Part shown: piece by piece, positions 56,376 through 64,000 of the stretch | How the letters are laid out: each line of letters opens with the position of its first letter | How positions within the stretch are numbered: position 1 is the stretch's first letter | DNA from: Eutreptiella sp. 'Long Island Sound 2002' | Lineage: Eukaryota > Euglenozoa > Euglenophyceae > Eutreptiales > Eutreptiaceae | NCBI GenBank assembly: GCA_964036045.1 | Contig: OZ038392.1 | Span: 42,033,478 to 42,097,477, forward strand | Length of the DNA: 64,000 nt | Direction of reading: 5' to 3' | Notes under the pieces: generated by a model | Told to the model about the DNA's origin: nothing | Databases searched by the model: none | What the model saw: only the letters and a program-made list of their open reading frames with translations | Position numbers and translations under genes: made by a program

Positions 56376-57246
56376 GATCAAATCGCAAAAAGTGCAAAAC
56401 GGGCAATATCGAGCAAACGAAACATGGGGCTTGGGGGGTGGCCTTGCATGCCCAACCCTCCACCGCCCTACCCTTGCACACACGGGTGTGCCGCTTTTTT
56501 TCCCTCAGGGAGGGATTTAGCAGACCACCACTCTCCACCAAAAAATCACCCCCGGTGAAAGACCCCACACACACAATAAGCGCCATGGGCGCCCCATCAC
56601 GCAAATGGGCGTGAAGGCTCATGGTGTCCGTCCCTTGGGGGCGAACAACTTGGATGCTACACCATGTGGAGGTGAGGGTGCGCACCTGCGCCTCAGCAAA
56701 CCCCCGGCGCTGCTAGAGGTCATCCCCCCTCCTCCGCTGCGCCTGCACCTCCACCCTGAGCTGGGCCGCCTCCACCTCCGCCTTCCGCCTCCCCTTCTCG
56801 GCCTCCCTCAGGGCCCCCCTCATCGCCTCCACCTCCTCCCCCCTCTTGTTGGCAAGGTTGAGGGCCTGGTCCAGGGCAAGCTGGGAGTTGCCCTGGACCT
56901 TTTCGGCGTTCGCCAAGGCCGACTTGTGGTCGGCCGACCGACCCTTGCCCAGTGCAGCCTAAACACCCGTGGCGGCCGCTTGCTCCACCAAAACCTTACA
57001 AGCGTCCGTCACGTGGGTGACCACACTGGCCCCCAAGGCCTCCTCAGGGGGGGGCTGGGCTGCCACCTTCGACACCTTCCACGGCTTGGGGAAGGGGGCG
57101 GGGCCCTTGCCCCTATGGGGGGGGGGGGGCATCCGCCTCAACAACCACCACCTCAGGCCGCCGCTTCGTCTGCTTTCCCGGCCTTCCCCCCTTGGCGCCT
57201 GGGCTTCGTCCTTGACAAGAAAATTCGGCAGCTGCAGGATGGTGGC
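56376..57246 (-). pseudogene. Module B of U2, truncated
   Basis: From the acceptor (57247-57248) the Ala/Glu-rich coil is readable (56713-56916), then a deletion joins TLTST directly to WCSIQVV of the oxygenase-like part. FTGGDF is kept, but the distal His and Arg strand is replaced: the frame runs from ATPQAP into sequence of the 5' leader type (CATGTTTCGTTTGCTCGAT). This is a recombinant or aberrant junction, not a functional gene. Confidence 0.7.
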
Positions 57247-57487
57247 CTGAGAAAAACAAAAGAAACAAAAAAAAACACGCGATAACCCGCGCGATAACCC
57301 GCGCGATAACCTAACTAGAACGCGATAACCCCCGCGATAACCCCCCGCAATGACCCCGCGATAACTAGTTAGAACGCGATAACCTAGCGCGATAACTAGT
57401 TAGAGCACCTAGTTAGAAGTCGATAACCTAGCGCGATAACTAGTTAGAGCAGGGGTTAGTGCAGGGTGTTGTGGGACGTTTTCACAC
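57247..57487 (-). repeat. U2 C-B intron (241 bp)
   Basis: Donor CACCAG|GTGTGAAAAC, acceptor TTTCTCAG|GCCACC, interior array of GCGATAACC and CTAGTTAGAAC words. Third copy of the same length. Confidence 0.85.
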
Positions 57488-59211
57488 CTGGTGACATGGG
57501 CACATGCCTTGGCCCTCCTTCTTGGCGTCGTCCAGCACCAGCTTCATCCCTCTCAGCCACATGAAGTCCGTGACGGCGGCATAGTCCCCGACGTGCCTCC
57601 ACTCCACCGCCTGGGCCACCCCCTCGACCTCAGGGGCCACCGGGCCCTTGCCACTCCTCCATACAATCCCTTCTTCACCACCAAAATGCAGCCCGGCGGC
57701 ACCCTAATCCCAACATGCCCTTGCAGGGAGGGCCACGGCAGTGCCTCCCCATGGCACACCTTGGCCAAGGGGCACTGATCGGGGTGGCCTGTGACCCCCC
57801 CCACCTCGTCATTAGTGAGGGGGGCAATCACCTCCATCCCATTCCTCCACCCCGACAACAAAAAATGCCCGCTGGTTGTTCCCAGTAGGAACAATCTGCT
57901 CAGTGCTAGCACTGAGCACATTGCTCCATGCTGACCCCATTGGGGTCCTCCACCACCACCTAGCTCCTCCTCCCCCCCCTCGACCTCCTCCCCCTCCTGG
58001 CATGGCACACAAAGGCCATCCTTGTGGGCGGCGCACAAAACCGCCCGGTCGTAGCCGTAGCACTTGGTGACGACCTTCCCCCTACACCTAACCGCCCCGT
58101 CACACAGGACTGTCTTGGCCAACCACCCACCAGGTGCAGCTCCATCTGACACCCCCCACCACAGTCTTCTTCGCCTCCTCCAGCACACGATCTGCCACCC
58201 TTTTGAGGACTGGCAGATCATGGAGCTTGTGCGGGTTGTGCTTGTGGTGGTTGGCACCCCCATACTTGCCATACAATGTGCGGCGGGTCCCAGAATCTTG
58301 GGGCCTGCCGACAATGGGGGGGTTCTCATTGAAAATGGGTGCCTTCTCTGAGAGAGGCACCCTATCCAAATCGTCCAAAGGACTTTGCAGCTGCATATCA
58401 CTCAAAACATCGTGCTCCAGGAGGTGGTTGACCACCAGCCTTCCCCCCACAGTGAGCACAAGGTCATTGGGGTCCCTATTAAAGGCCCCCATGCAAGGGC
58501 TCGGCGGCAACCACCTCCTCCGCCTCCCCAGTAAGGGGGGGTGATGCCCCAAATGGAAAAAGAATCACCCCCGCCCCGAAATAATGTTGGGAGTGGTGAC
58601 CGCATACCAGTCACGCTCCAAAAAGGAGTGCATGAGGAACTTGTTTTCGGGGTCGTCAGTGCAAACCCGGCAAGTGTTGTGAGTGAGGGGTTAGGGGAAC
58701 CATCCATCCGACTTCCCCTTCCCCTTACCCGGTTGGATCCTTCCCTTCTGCACACTAATCATGAGGGGGCCGTGGGGCTTCTCCTTCCCCCTGCCAGCCC
58801 CCACCTCCTCAACTTCCTCCACTTCCTCCTGACCCACATAAAGGGTCATCTTCGTCCCTCCACCCTTCTCGGCATGGGCGGTGACAGACTCGAACACGGC
58901 GTCCACATCCTCGGGATGCAGCTGAATCAAGAATCCAGCAACCCCTGGAGTTACCTGTAGCAACTCGAAGATGTAGTTGCTGAGAACAAGGGGGTCTCTG
59001 TGGTCGGCCATGCAGGGGGACTTATGGAGAAGGAGTCCAAAGTCCACACCTCGTTCAAAGGGAGTCGCCACAGGGCGCCTCACATTGGCATCACCCATCG
59101 TAAACCCCTCGGGACCGCCAAGGGGACGGACCCCAAGGAGCTTTTGATGGTGCTCGCACCAAGGGTGGGCAGCAGCCAGGGCCATTACAAAGAATATGAA
59201 AGCTTTGAGAG
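57488..59211 (-). pseudogene. Module C of U2, dioxygenase domain deleted
   Basis: The exon begins after TTTAG (59212-59213) with the same N-terminus as U0 and U1 (AHPWCEHHQKLLGV). Near 58140 the frame jumps from VRWSCT straight to WWVVGQDSPV and the Cys cluster (CDGAVRCRGKVV, CAAHKDGLCVPC), so the whole HxD...H...R domain is missing. The C-terminus continues to the donor. Several frame changes at G-runs are also present. Confidence 0.75.
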
Positions 59212-59570
59212 CTAAAGCGAAAAGGGGAAACATAAAATGAAGCACGATAACCTACGCGATAACTCGCGCGATGACTAGTTATCGCACGATAACCCCCGCG
59301 ATAACCCCCGCGATAACTAGGTTATCGCGCGATAACCCACGCGATAACTAGTGCTCTAACCCCGTTCTAACCCCGTTCTAACTAGTTAGAGCACACAAAG
59401 ATCAAATCGCAAAAAGTGTAAAACGGGCAATACCGAGCAAACAAAACATGCAAGGCACATTGTTGCATCATAGTGCCCCCGTGTAACATGTGAAATTCCG
59501 GGTTCCAACCATATTAACAACACCAAAAATTGGGGGGGTTCCGCACTACGCCCTAGAATGCTGCATCCCA
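59212..59570 (-). other. U2 intron 1 array, leader and 5' TIR
   Basis: Array of CGCGATAACC words at 59240-59400, a leader block (59400-59540) and the terminal repeat, mirroring 45583-45899. Confidence 0.8.
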
Positions 59571-61453
59571 CACCTTGGCCAAGGGGCACTGATCGGGGTG
59601 GCCTGCTACCGCCCCCGCCTCCTCATTAGTGAGGGGGGCAATCACCTCCCTCCCAATCCCCCACCGCGACAACAAAAAATGCCCGGTGGTTGTTCCCACC
59701 GGGAGCAAGCACTGAGCAGATTGCTCAATGCTGACCCCATTGGGGTCCACCACCACCTCCTCCTCCTCCCCCCAGTCCACCTCCTCCCCCTCCTGGCATG
59801 GCACACAAAGCCCATCTTTGTGGGCGTTGCACAAAATTAGCCGATTGCATCCGTAGCAATTGGCTACCACCTTCCCCCTACACCTAAGCGCCCCATCACA
59901 CTGGACTGTCTTGGCCACCCGGCCACCAGGTGCCCCCAGCTGGGGCCTTTTAATGGACTGCGTCACGTGCAGGTTGGGAAATCGAAGATTCCCCCCCTGG
60001 GTAAGCTCAATGGCAAAAAATGCCATGACGCGCGGGTCCCTCATCCCCGTGGGGGAGGCCTCCGGAATCCCCGACCCCCGGTGGACATCAAGGGCATAAA
60101 AAAAAAGGCAGTGCCCCTCTTGAATGGCACAGCCCTCTCCACCCAAGGGTTAGGGAACCCCGAACTGCTGGAGGGCACAAAAAGAAAATGTGACCCATCC
60201 TCCTCCTCATGATTATGGGTTAGCATAATAAGGCAATTGACAATCAATCTGCCTTCAGGAATGGTGTAGGGAGGGGCGTCGCGAGGGAGGTGCTGGGGGG
60301 TGTGGTCATAGCTCCAGATTTCGGCCATGTCAAGGATGGTGCAGCTCCATCCAACCCCTCCCACCACAGTCTTCTTTGCGGTCTCAAGCACACAATCTGC
60401 CGCTGTTTTGAAGACTGGCAGATCATGGAGCCTATGGGGGTTGTGCTTGTGGTGGTCGGCGCCCCCATAGTTGCCATACAATGTGCGGCGGGTCCCAGAA
60501 TCTTGGGGCCTGCCGACAATGGGGAGGTTCTCATTGAAAATGGGTGCCTTCTCTGAGAGAGGCACCCTATCCAAATCTTCCAAAAGACTTTGAAGCTGAA
60601 TGTCACTCACAAAATCCTGCTCCAGGAGGTGGTTGACCACCAGCTTTTCCCCCACCGTGAGCACAAGGTCATTGGGGTCCCTATTAAAGGCCCCCAAGGG
60701 CTCGGCGGCAACCACCTCCTCCGCCTCCCCAATAAGAGGGGGTGTTGCCCCAAATGGAAAAAGTATCACCCCCCGCCCCGAGATAATGTTCGGAGTGGTG
60801 ACCCCATACCACTCACGCTCCCACTCCCTTGTGGGGCAAAGGGAGTGCATGGGGAGCTTGTTTTCGGGGTCGTCAGTGCATACCCGGCGGGTGTTGTGGG
60901 TGAGGGGTTGGGGGAACCCAACATCCGACTTCCCCTTCCCCTTACCAGGTCTCACCCTCACCTTCTGGATACTAATCATAAGGGGGTTGTGGGGCTTCTC
61001 CTTCCTGCCCCCGGCCCCCGACCCCCCCACATCCTCCTCCTCCTCCTCCACTGCCTCCTCCTCTTCCTCCTGACCCACATAGAGGGTCGTCTTCGTCCCC
61101 GCACCCTTCTCAGCATGGGCGGTGACGGACTCCACCACGGCGTCCACGTCCTCGGGATGAAGCTTGATCAAAAATCCAGCAACGCCTGGATTTACCTCTA
61201 GCAACTCGAGGATGTAGTTGCTGATAACCAGGGGGTCTCTGTTGTCCGCCATGAAGGGGGACTTATGGAAAAGGAGTCCAAAGTCCACACCATGTTCAAA
61301 GCGGGTCGCCACAGGGCGCCTCACATTGGCATCACCCATCGTAAACCCCTCAGGACCGCCAAGGCGACGGACCCCAAGGAGCTTTTGATGGTGCTCGCAC
61401 CAAGCGTGGGCAGCACCAAGGGCCATTATCAAAGAATATGAAGGCTTTGAGAG
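59571..61453 (-). pseudogene. Module C of U0, first and longest piece
   Basis: The exon starts after CTGTAG (61455-61454) with CTCTCAAAG. A 463-codon frame (61432-60041) covers the N-terminus, the acidic run (EEEEEAVEEEEED), the GKGKGKSD linker and most of the dioxygenase-like domain. A frameshift at an A-run (about 60100-60108) moves into the frame 60146-59573, which holds DVHRG, DPRVMAFFAI, and the Cys cluster CDGALRCRGKVV, CYGC, CNAHKDGLCVPC. The proximal motif reads LPRDA where U1 has LHRDA, so the first metal ligand is lost. It continues at 54137 after U2. Confidence 0.65.
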
Positions 61454-61690
61454 CTACAGCGAAAGGGGGAAACATAAAATGAAGCGCGATAAACCACGCG
61501 ATAACCCACGCAATAACTAGTTATCGCGCGATAACCCCCGCGATAACCCCCGCGATAACTAGGTTATCGCGCGATGACCCCCGCGATAACTAGTGCTCTA
61601 ACCCCGTTCTAACCCCGTTCTAACTAGTTAGAGCACACAAAGATCAAATCGCAAAAAGTGCAAAACGTGCAATATCGAGCAAACGAAACA
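61454..61690 (-). repeat. U0 intron 1 array and truncated leader
   Basis: Words CGCGATAACC and CTAGTTATCGCGCGATAACC (61480-61590), then the leader segment from GTTAGAGCACACAAAGATCA to CGAGCAAACGAAAC (about 61690), where homology with U1 and U2 leaders stops abruptly. The 5' TIR is missing. Confidence 0.75.
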
Positions 61691-62116
61691 TTGAAGGCAA
61701 CTAGCTCAGCAAGCACACAGGCACCAACTCCTCAGCCAATAACAATATTGCTCATGGTAGGGTCTGAACATGAGTGTGTGCAGTGTGCATACTTCTCTGT
61801 GGGGGAATTGTCACGTCAAGTACATCCTGAAATTTTCACTGCATACACAACCTGCCCAGCCCTCCCTTTCGTGGCACTGCAAAACGTTGCTTCCATCATT
61901 TTATCCTATAGGGCGACTTCGGGTCATGTGTGGCTGGGCCTGTGCGTCTACGTTGGGAGCTAAAAAAATTTCCCTCAGGGCTTCAGCAACAAGCGCACCC
62001 TATCCCTCCCACTGTCCCCCACACTGTCCCTCCCTCAAACAGTTGGGGTCTGCAGGGCGTAGACTGGTCACTCCGCCGAGGCCACATCCCAAATTCATCT
62101 CCTACGACACATATAT
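61691..62116. other. Spacer downstream of the RT-like ORF
   Basis: No gene recognised. Probably the 3' region of the minus-strand RT-like element, whose insertion or a deletion removed the 5' end of U0. No duplication or poly(A) is obvious. Confidence 0.4.
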
Positions 62117-64000
62117 TCACACAGTCACACTGCACTGTGCATTGTGGGGCCCACTGTACTCCTTACCTTCACGAAACCATAAGTCTATGCCTGCATATGT
62201 CACTGTGTCAGTCAAGGACAACTCCATCAGGAAACCTTTGACTGATCCCTTCCACCAGTCTGTTGGGTAATTATGCCACCCTGCTCCCCACACCAGCGAC
62301 CTAACATTAGCAACAAAGCCTTCCCTATTGGTGCAGTAGAGTAAGCTTTTGTGCATTAGTGCAGGAAAGGTGGAGGACAGCACTTGCTTGGCGTTTGGGG
62401 ACGACACAGGTAACCACCTCTGCCACTTGAAATCAGATCTCAATTCTTCAGCCAGACTGAGAACTATCCCTTTTCGCTGTAGGAAAATGGGGGACGCTGG
62501 GACAATCTCACATTCACACAGCTGTGCTACATCCCCATGATCCTCCCATTTCAGACCAATCTGGTATAGACCCTCGAGGAAAGCAGAGAGAACCTGCATC
62601 ATGGTGCCCTGCACATCTGGGGGAATATGTATCAGCCCCATGGGGACATTGTCTTTGAATCTGGACACCACCGCACAGGGGATAGGCAAGGGGTTGTGGT
62701 GCTGAGGGCAAAAAATTTCATGGATTACAAAATCCGCCAGGTTGAACTGGGCAAAGAAATTGGTCAGCAGCCTACGATCCCTCCGAGACGAATACTGTAG
62801 GATAGCCTCTGTTCTCCCCGACGCTGCACAGTCCCAGGCAGTTGAGTAAACAATCGGGAAGTCCTGTCCCTGTAGGGTAACCCATGCAATTAACCGCTCG
62901 GACGGCGCCCAGAAACTGGACGCTGAGCACATATGCCCGTGATGTCGGGCCTTGTCGGGTGCAAACCTGCGCTGAGAATGTGCCCAGACACCATCAAACC
63001 TCACAAAGTCGCCCTGACCCTGCAGCGGGGTGAACTGGCTGGGTCCTGGTACTACCACTGATGCCTGGATTCCGTCCCTTTCCAAAATGCTCTGGACTCG
63101 TGACTGGAAGGGTTGTGTCTCATCATGCAGCGACATGTGTTCGCACCAGATTGCCCAAATTTCAGACTGTGGGGCTGAAAGGCACCCACCAATATGGACT
63201 CCTGCCTTGCCCTGCTCGAGGATCAATGGCCCTAGTGTAAACAGGGTGTTGGTAAAAAGTTCCCAGTGCACATACTTATACACAAAGGACACAGGTACAT
63301 TCCAGAACTGATCCTCAGATCCTTTCCCCATCCTGTCTAACACTCGGTCCCCACCTCTGTGAATGACAAAATATGTTACAGGATGTCTTCTGGTGTCACC
63401 CATGTGTCTGACAGCCCAATTAAAAGAATCGAGCACCTGGCTCTTGGGAATCTCCCAGTACACGTCCTGCATATCTTTTTCTACCACATGGACATGTGTC
63501 GTGTGCGCAGACAAGCGAATACATGTCTGTGCAAAATCACGGGTGCCCAGCATGAGGGGAAACCCAAATGTGGTGGAGTTAAGATACAAAGCCTTGGTGA
63601 GCACCTGCAAACATCGCCCAATCACTCTGGCATACCTTTTCAGCACCACATTGCACAACGCAACCACATCTCTCCACCTGACTAACGTGTTGTTTCCATG
63701 TTCAACAGACTTCCATTTAAGCATCGCAAAGAGAGGTGGTGGGCACAAGGGGGTGGCTAGACGAAGGGTAACATCACCTGTCTTCAGTAAAGTACTGAAG
63801 TATTTGTCTGCCTGGCTGACCTCAATCAATTCTGGGTGTCCGAGCCTCAGGGAACACGCTTGTTCCAACACACCTCCATCCCTGGGCCTGGTGACGATTT
63901 CCCTGAGGGCTGCAACCCTAGCGTGCCTTGGCGATGTACCCCAGCCCCAAGTGCCAAATTTGGGAACAAATATGACATCAAGCAGGAAGTGACTATCAAC
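62117..64000 (-). CDS. Reverse-transcriptase-like ORF, partial (open at window edge)
   Basis: The minus-strand frame is open from the right edge to a stop at 62117, at least 627 codons. Motifs by eye: VEKDMQDVYWEIP (about 63465), resembling RT block A (D-x4-F/Y-x2-I-P); GVHIGGCLSAPQSEIW (about 63180), resembling block B (G-x3-G-x2-S); VVSRFKDNVPMGL (about 62650), a possible block C with F-x-D-N in place of Y-x-D-D. There is no clear protease, integrase or RNase H. It may belong to an unusual non-LTR or other RT clade. Assignment rests on motif order only. Confidence 0.45.
   Translation of the reverse strand, partial: VDSHFLLDVIFVPKFGTWGWGTSPRHARVAALREIVTRPRDGGVLEQACSLRLGHPELIEVSQADKYFSTLLKTGDVTLRLATPLCPPPLFAMLKWKSVEHGNNTLVRWRDVVALCNVVLKRYARVIGRCLQVLTKALYLNSTTFGFPLMLGTRDFAQTCIRLSAHTTHVHVVEKDMQDVYWEIPKSQVLDSFNWAVRHMGDTRRHPVTYFVIHRGGDRVLDRMGKGSEDQFWNVPVSFVYKYVHWELFTNTLFTLGPLILEQGKAGVHIGGCLSAPQSEIWAIWCEHMSLHDETQPFQSRVQSILERDGIQASVVVPGPSQFTPLQGQGDFVRFDGVWAHSQRRFAPDKARHHGHMCSASSFWAPSERLIAWVTLQGQDFPIVYSTAWDCAASGRTEAILQYSSRRDRRLLTNFFAQFNLADFVIHEIFCPQHHNPLPIPCAVVSRFKDNVPMGLIHIPPDVQGTMMQVLSAFLEGLYQIGLKWEDHGDVAQLCECEIVPASPIFLQRKGIVLSLAEELRSDFKWQRWLPVSSPNAKQVLSSTFPALMHKSLLYCTNREGFVANVRSLVWGAGWHNYPTDWWKGSVKGFLMELSLTDTVTYAGIDLWFREGKEYSGPHNAQCSVTV

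Larger units (their letters stand above)
54138..59570 (-). mobile_element. U2: C-B-A transposon, internally deleted
   Basis: Left end TGGGATGCAGCCATCTAGGG, right end inverse TGGGATGCAGCATTCTAGGG, CA on both sides (54136-54137; 59571-59572). 5433 bp. Same order on the minus strand: leader, intron 1, C, intron, B, array, A, 3' block. All three modules carry deletions. It is inserted in the C exon of U0. Confidence 0.9.
9375..61690 (-). mobile_element. U0: host DNA transposon encoding modules C-B-A, split by nested elements
   Basis: U0 pieces, in transcription order: intron 1 61640-61454; C exon 61453-59571, 54137-53923 and 45582-45530; intron 45529-45289; B exon 45288-43491; intron 43490-43213 plus 13176-12936; A exon 12935-9746 (hAT inside); 3' region to about 9375. 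The gaps are exact insertions of U2, U1, LTR1 and a hAT element. Related copies U1 and U2 show the intact termini, TGGGATGCAGC followed by RTTCTAGGG. In U0 the 3' end keeps only CGTTCTAGGG (9376) and the 5' end is cut at about 61690 before its TIR, so U0 is immobile. Own length is about 7 kb. Confidence 0.85.

Overview
This window is eukaryotic and is almost entirely transposable elements. I found no host housekeeping gene, no rRNA or tRNA gene I would defend, and no bacterial operon. The evidence is chromodomain-bearing Ty3-type LTR retrotransposons, a LINE with a poly(A) tail, hAT-, piggyBac- and Crypton-like DNA elements, and a gene with GT-AG introns seen in three copies. The mix suits a large, repeat-rich algal or other protist genome; I cannot fix the lineage from sequence alone.

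Layout. 1-6629 is a piggyBac-like element with 23-bp TIRs and TTAA ends, holding the C-terminal half of a transposase (minus strand), an RNase HI fragment, MITE-like doublets and a remnant of the DDE gene described below. 6626-8360 is a cluster of TTAA-bounded inverted repeats carrying a Crypton-like tyrosine recombinase gene (6966-8120, minus).

From about 9375 to 61690 the window resolves, almost to the base, into one ancient minus-strand DNA transposon (called U0 here) with other elements nested inside it. U0 encodes, in transcription order, module C (2OG-Fe(II) dioxygenase-like domain plus Cys-rich cluster), module B (Ala-rich coiled coil plus a second 2OG-oxygenase-like domain) and module A (a 557-codon DDE transposase distantly like CACTA/KDZ). 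The modules are joined by phase-0 GT-AG introns built of short palindromic words (GCGATAAC, AGTTAGAGC). Two further copies, U1 (45583-53922, plus) and U2 (54138-59570, minus), have inserted into the C exon of U0. They carry TIRs beginning TGGGATGCAGC and make a 2-bp CA target duplication. U1 preserves the order C-B-A; U2 is an internally deleted derivative.

Nested insertions in U0/U1: two near-identical 1508-bp hAT-like elements (10853-12360 in the A gene of U0; 47804-49311 in the C exon of U1), each with a perfect 8-bp duplication; and a 30-kb LTR retrotransposon (LTR1, 13177-43212; 709-bp LTRs, GGTTA duplication) in the B-A intron of U0. LTR1 is itself split by a small non-autonomous LTR element (LTR3, 20933-23581, in the end of pol) and by a 16-kb Ty3 chromovirus on the minus strand (LTR2, 23924-40100; two 2349-bp LTRs). 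LTR2 is in turn split inside its chromodomain by a 5'-truncated LINE (26862-29848; 14-bp duplication, poly(A)). This gives at least four nesting levels and a relative chronology: U0, then LTR1, then LTR2, then LINE.

The right edge (62117-64000, minus) is an ORF open to the window end with reverse-transcriptase-like motifs. The most interesting system is the C-B-A transposon: two dioxygenase-like domains and a transposase apparently expressed from one spliced gene whose introns and 3' region are repetitive palindromic arrays.
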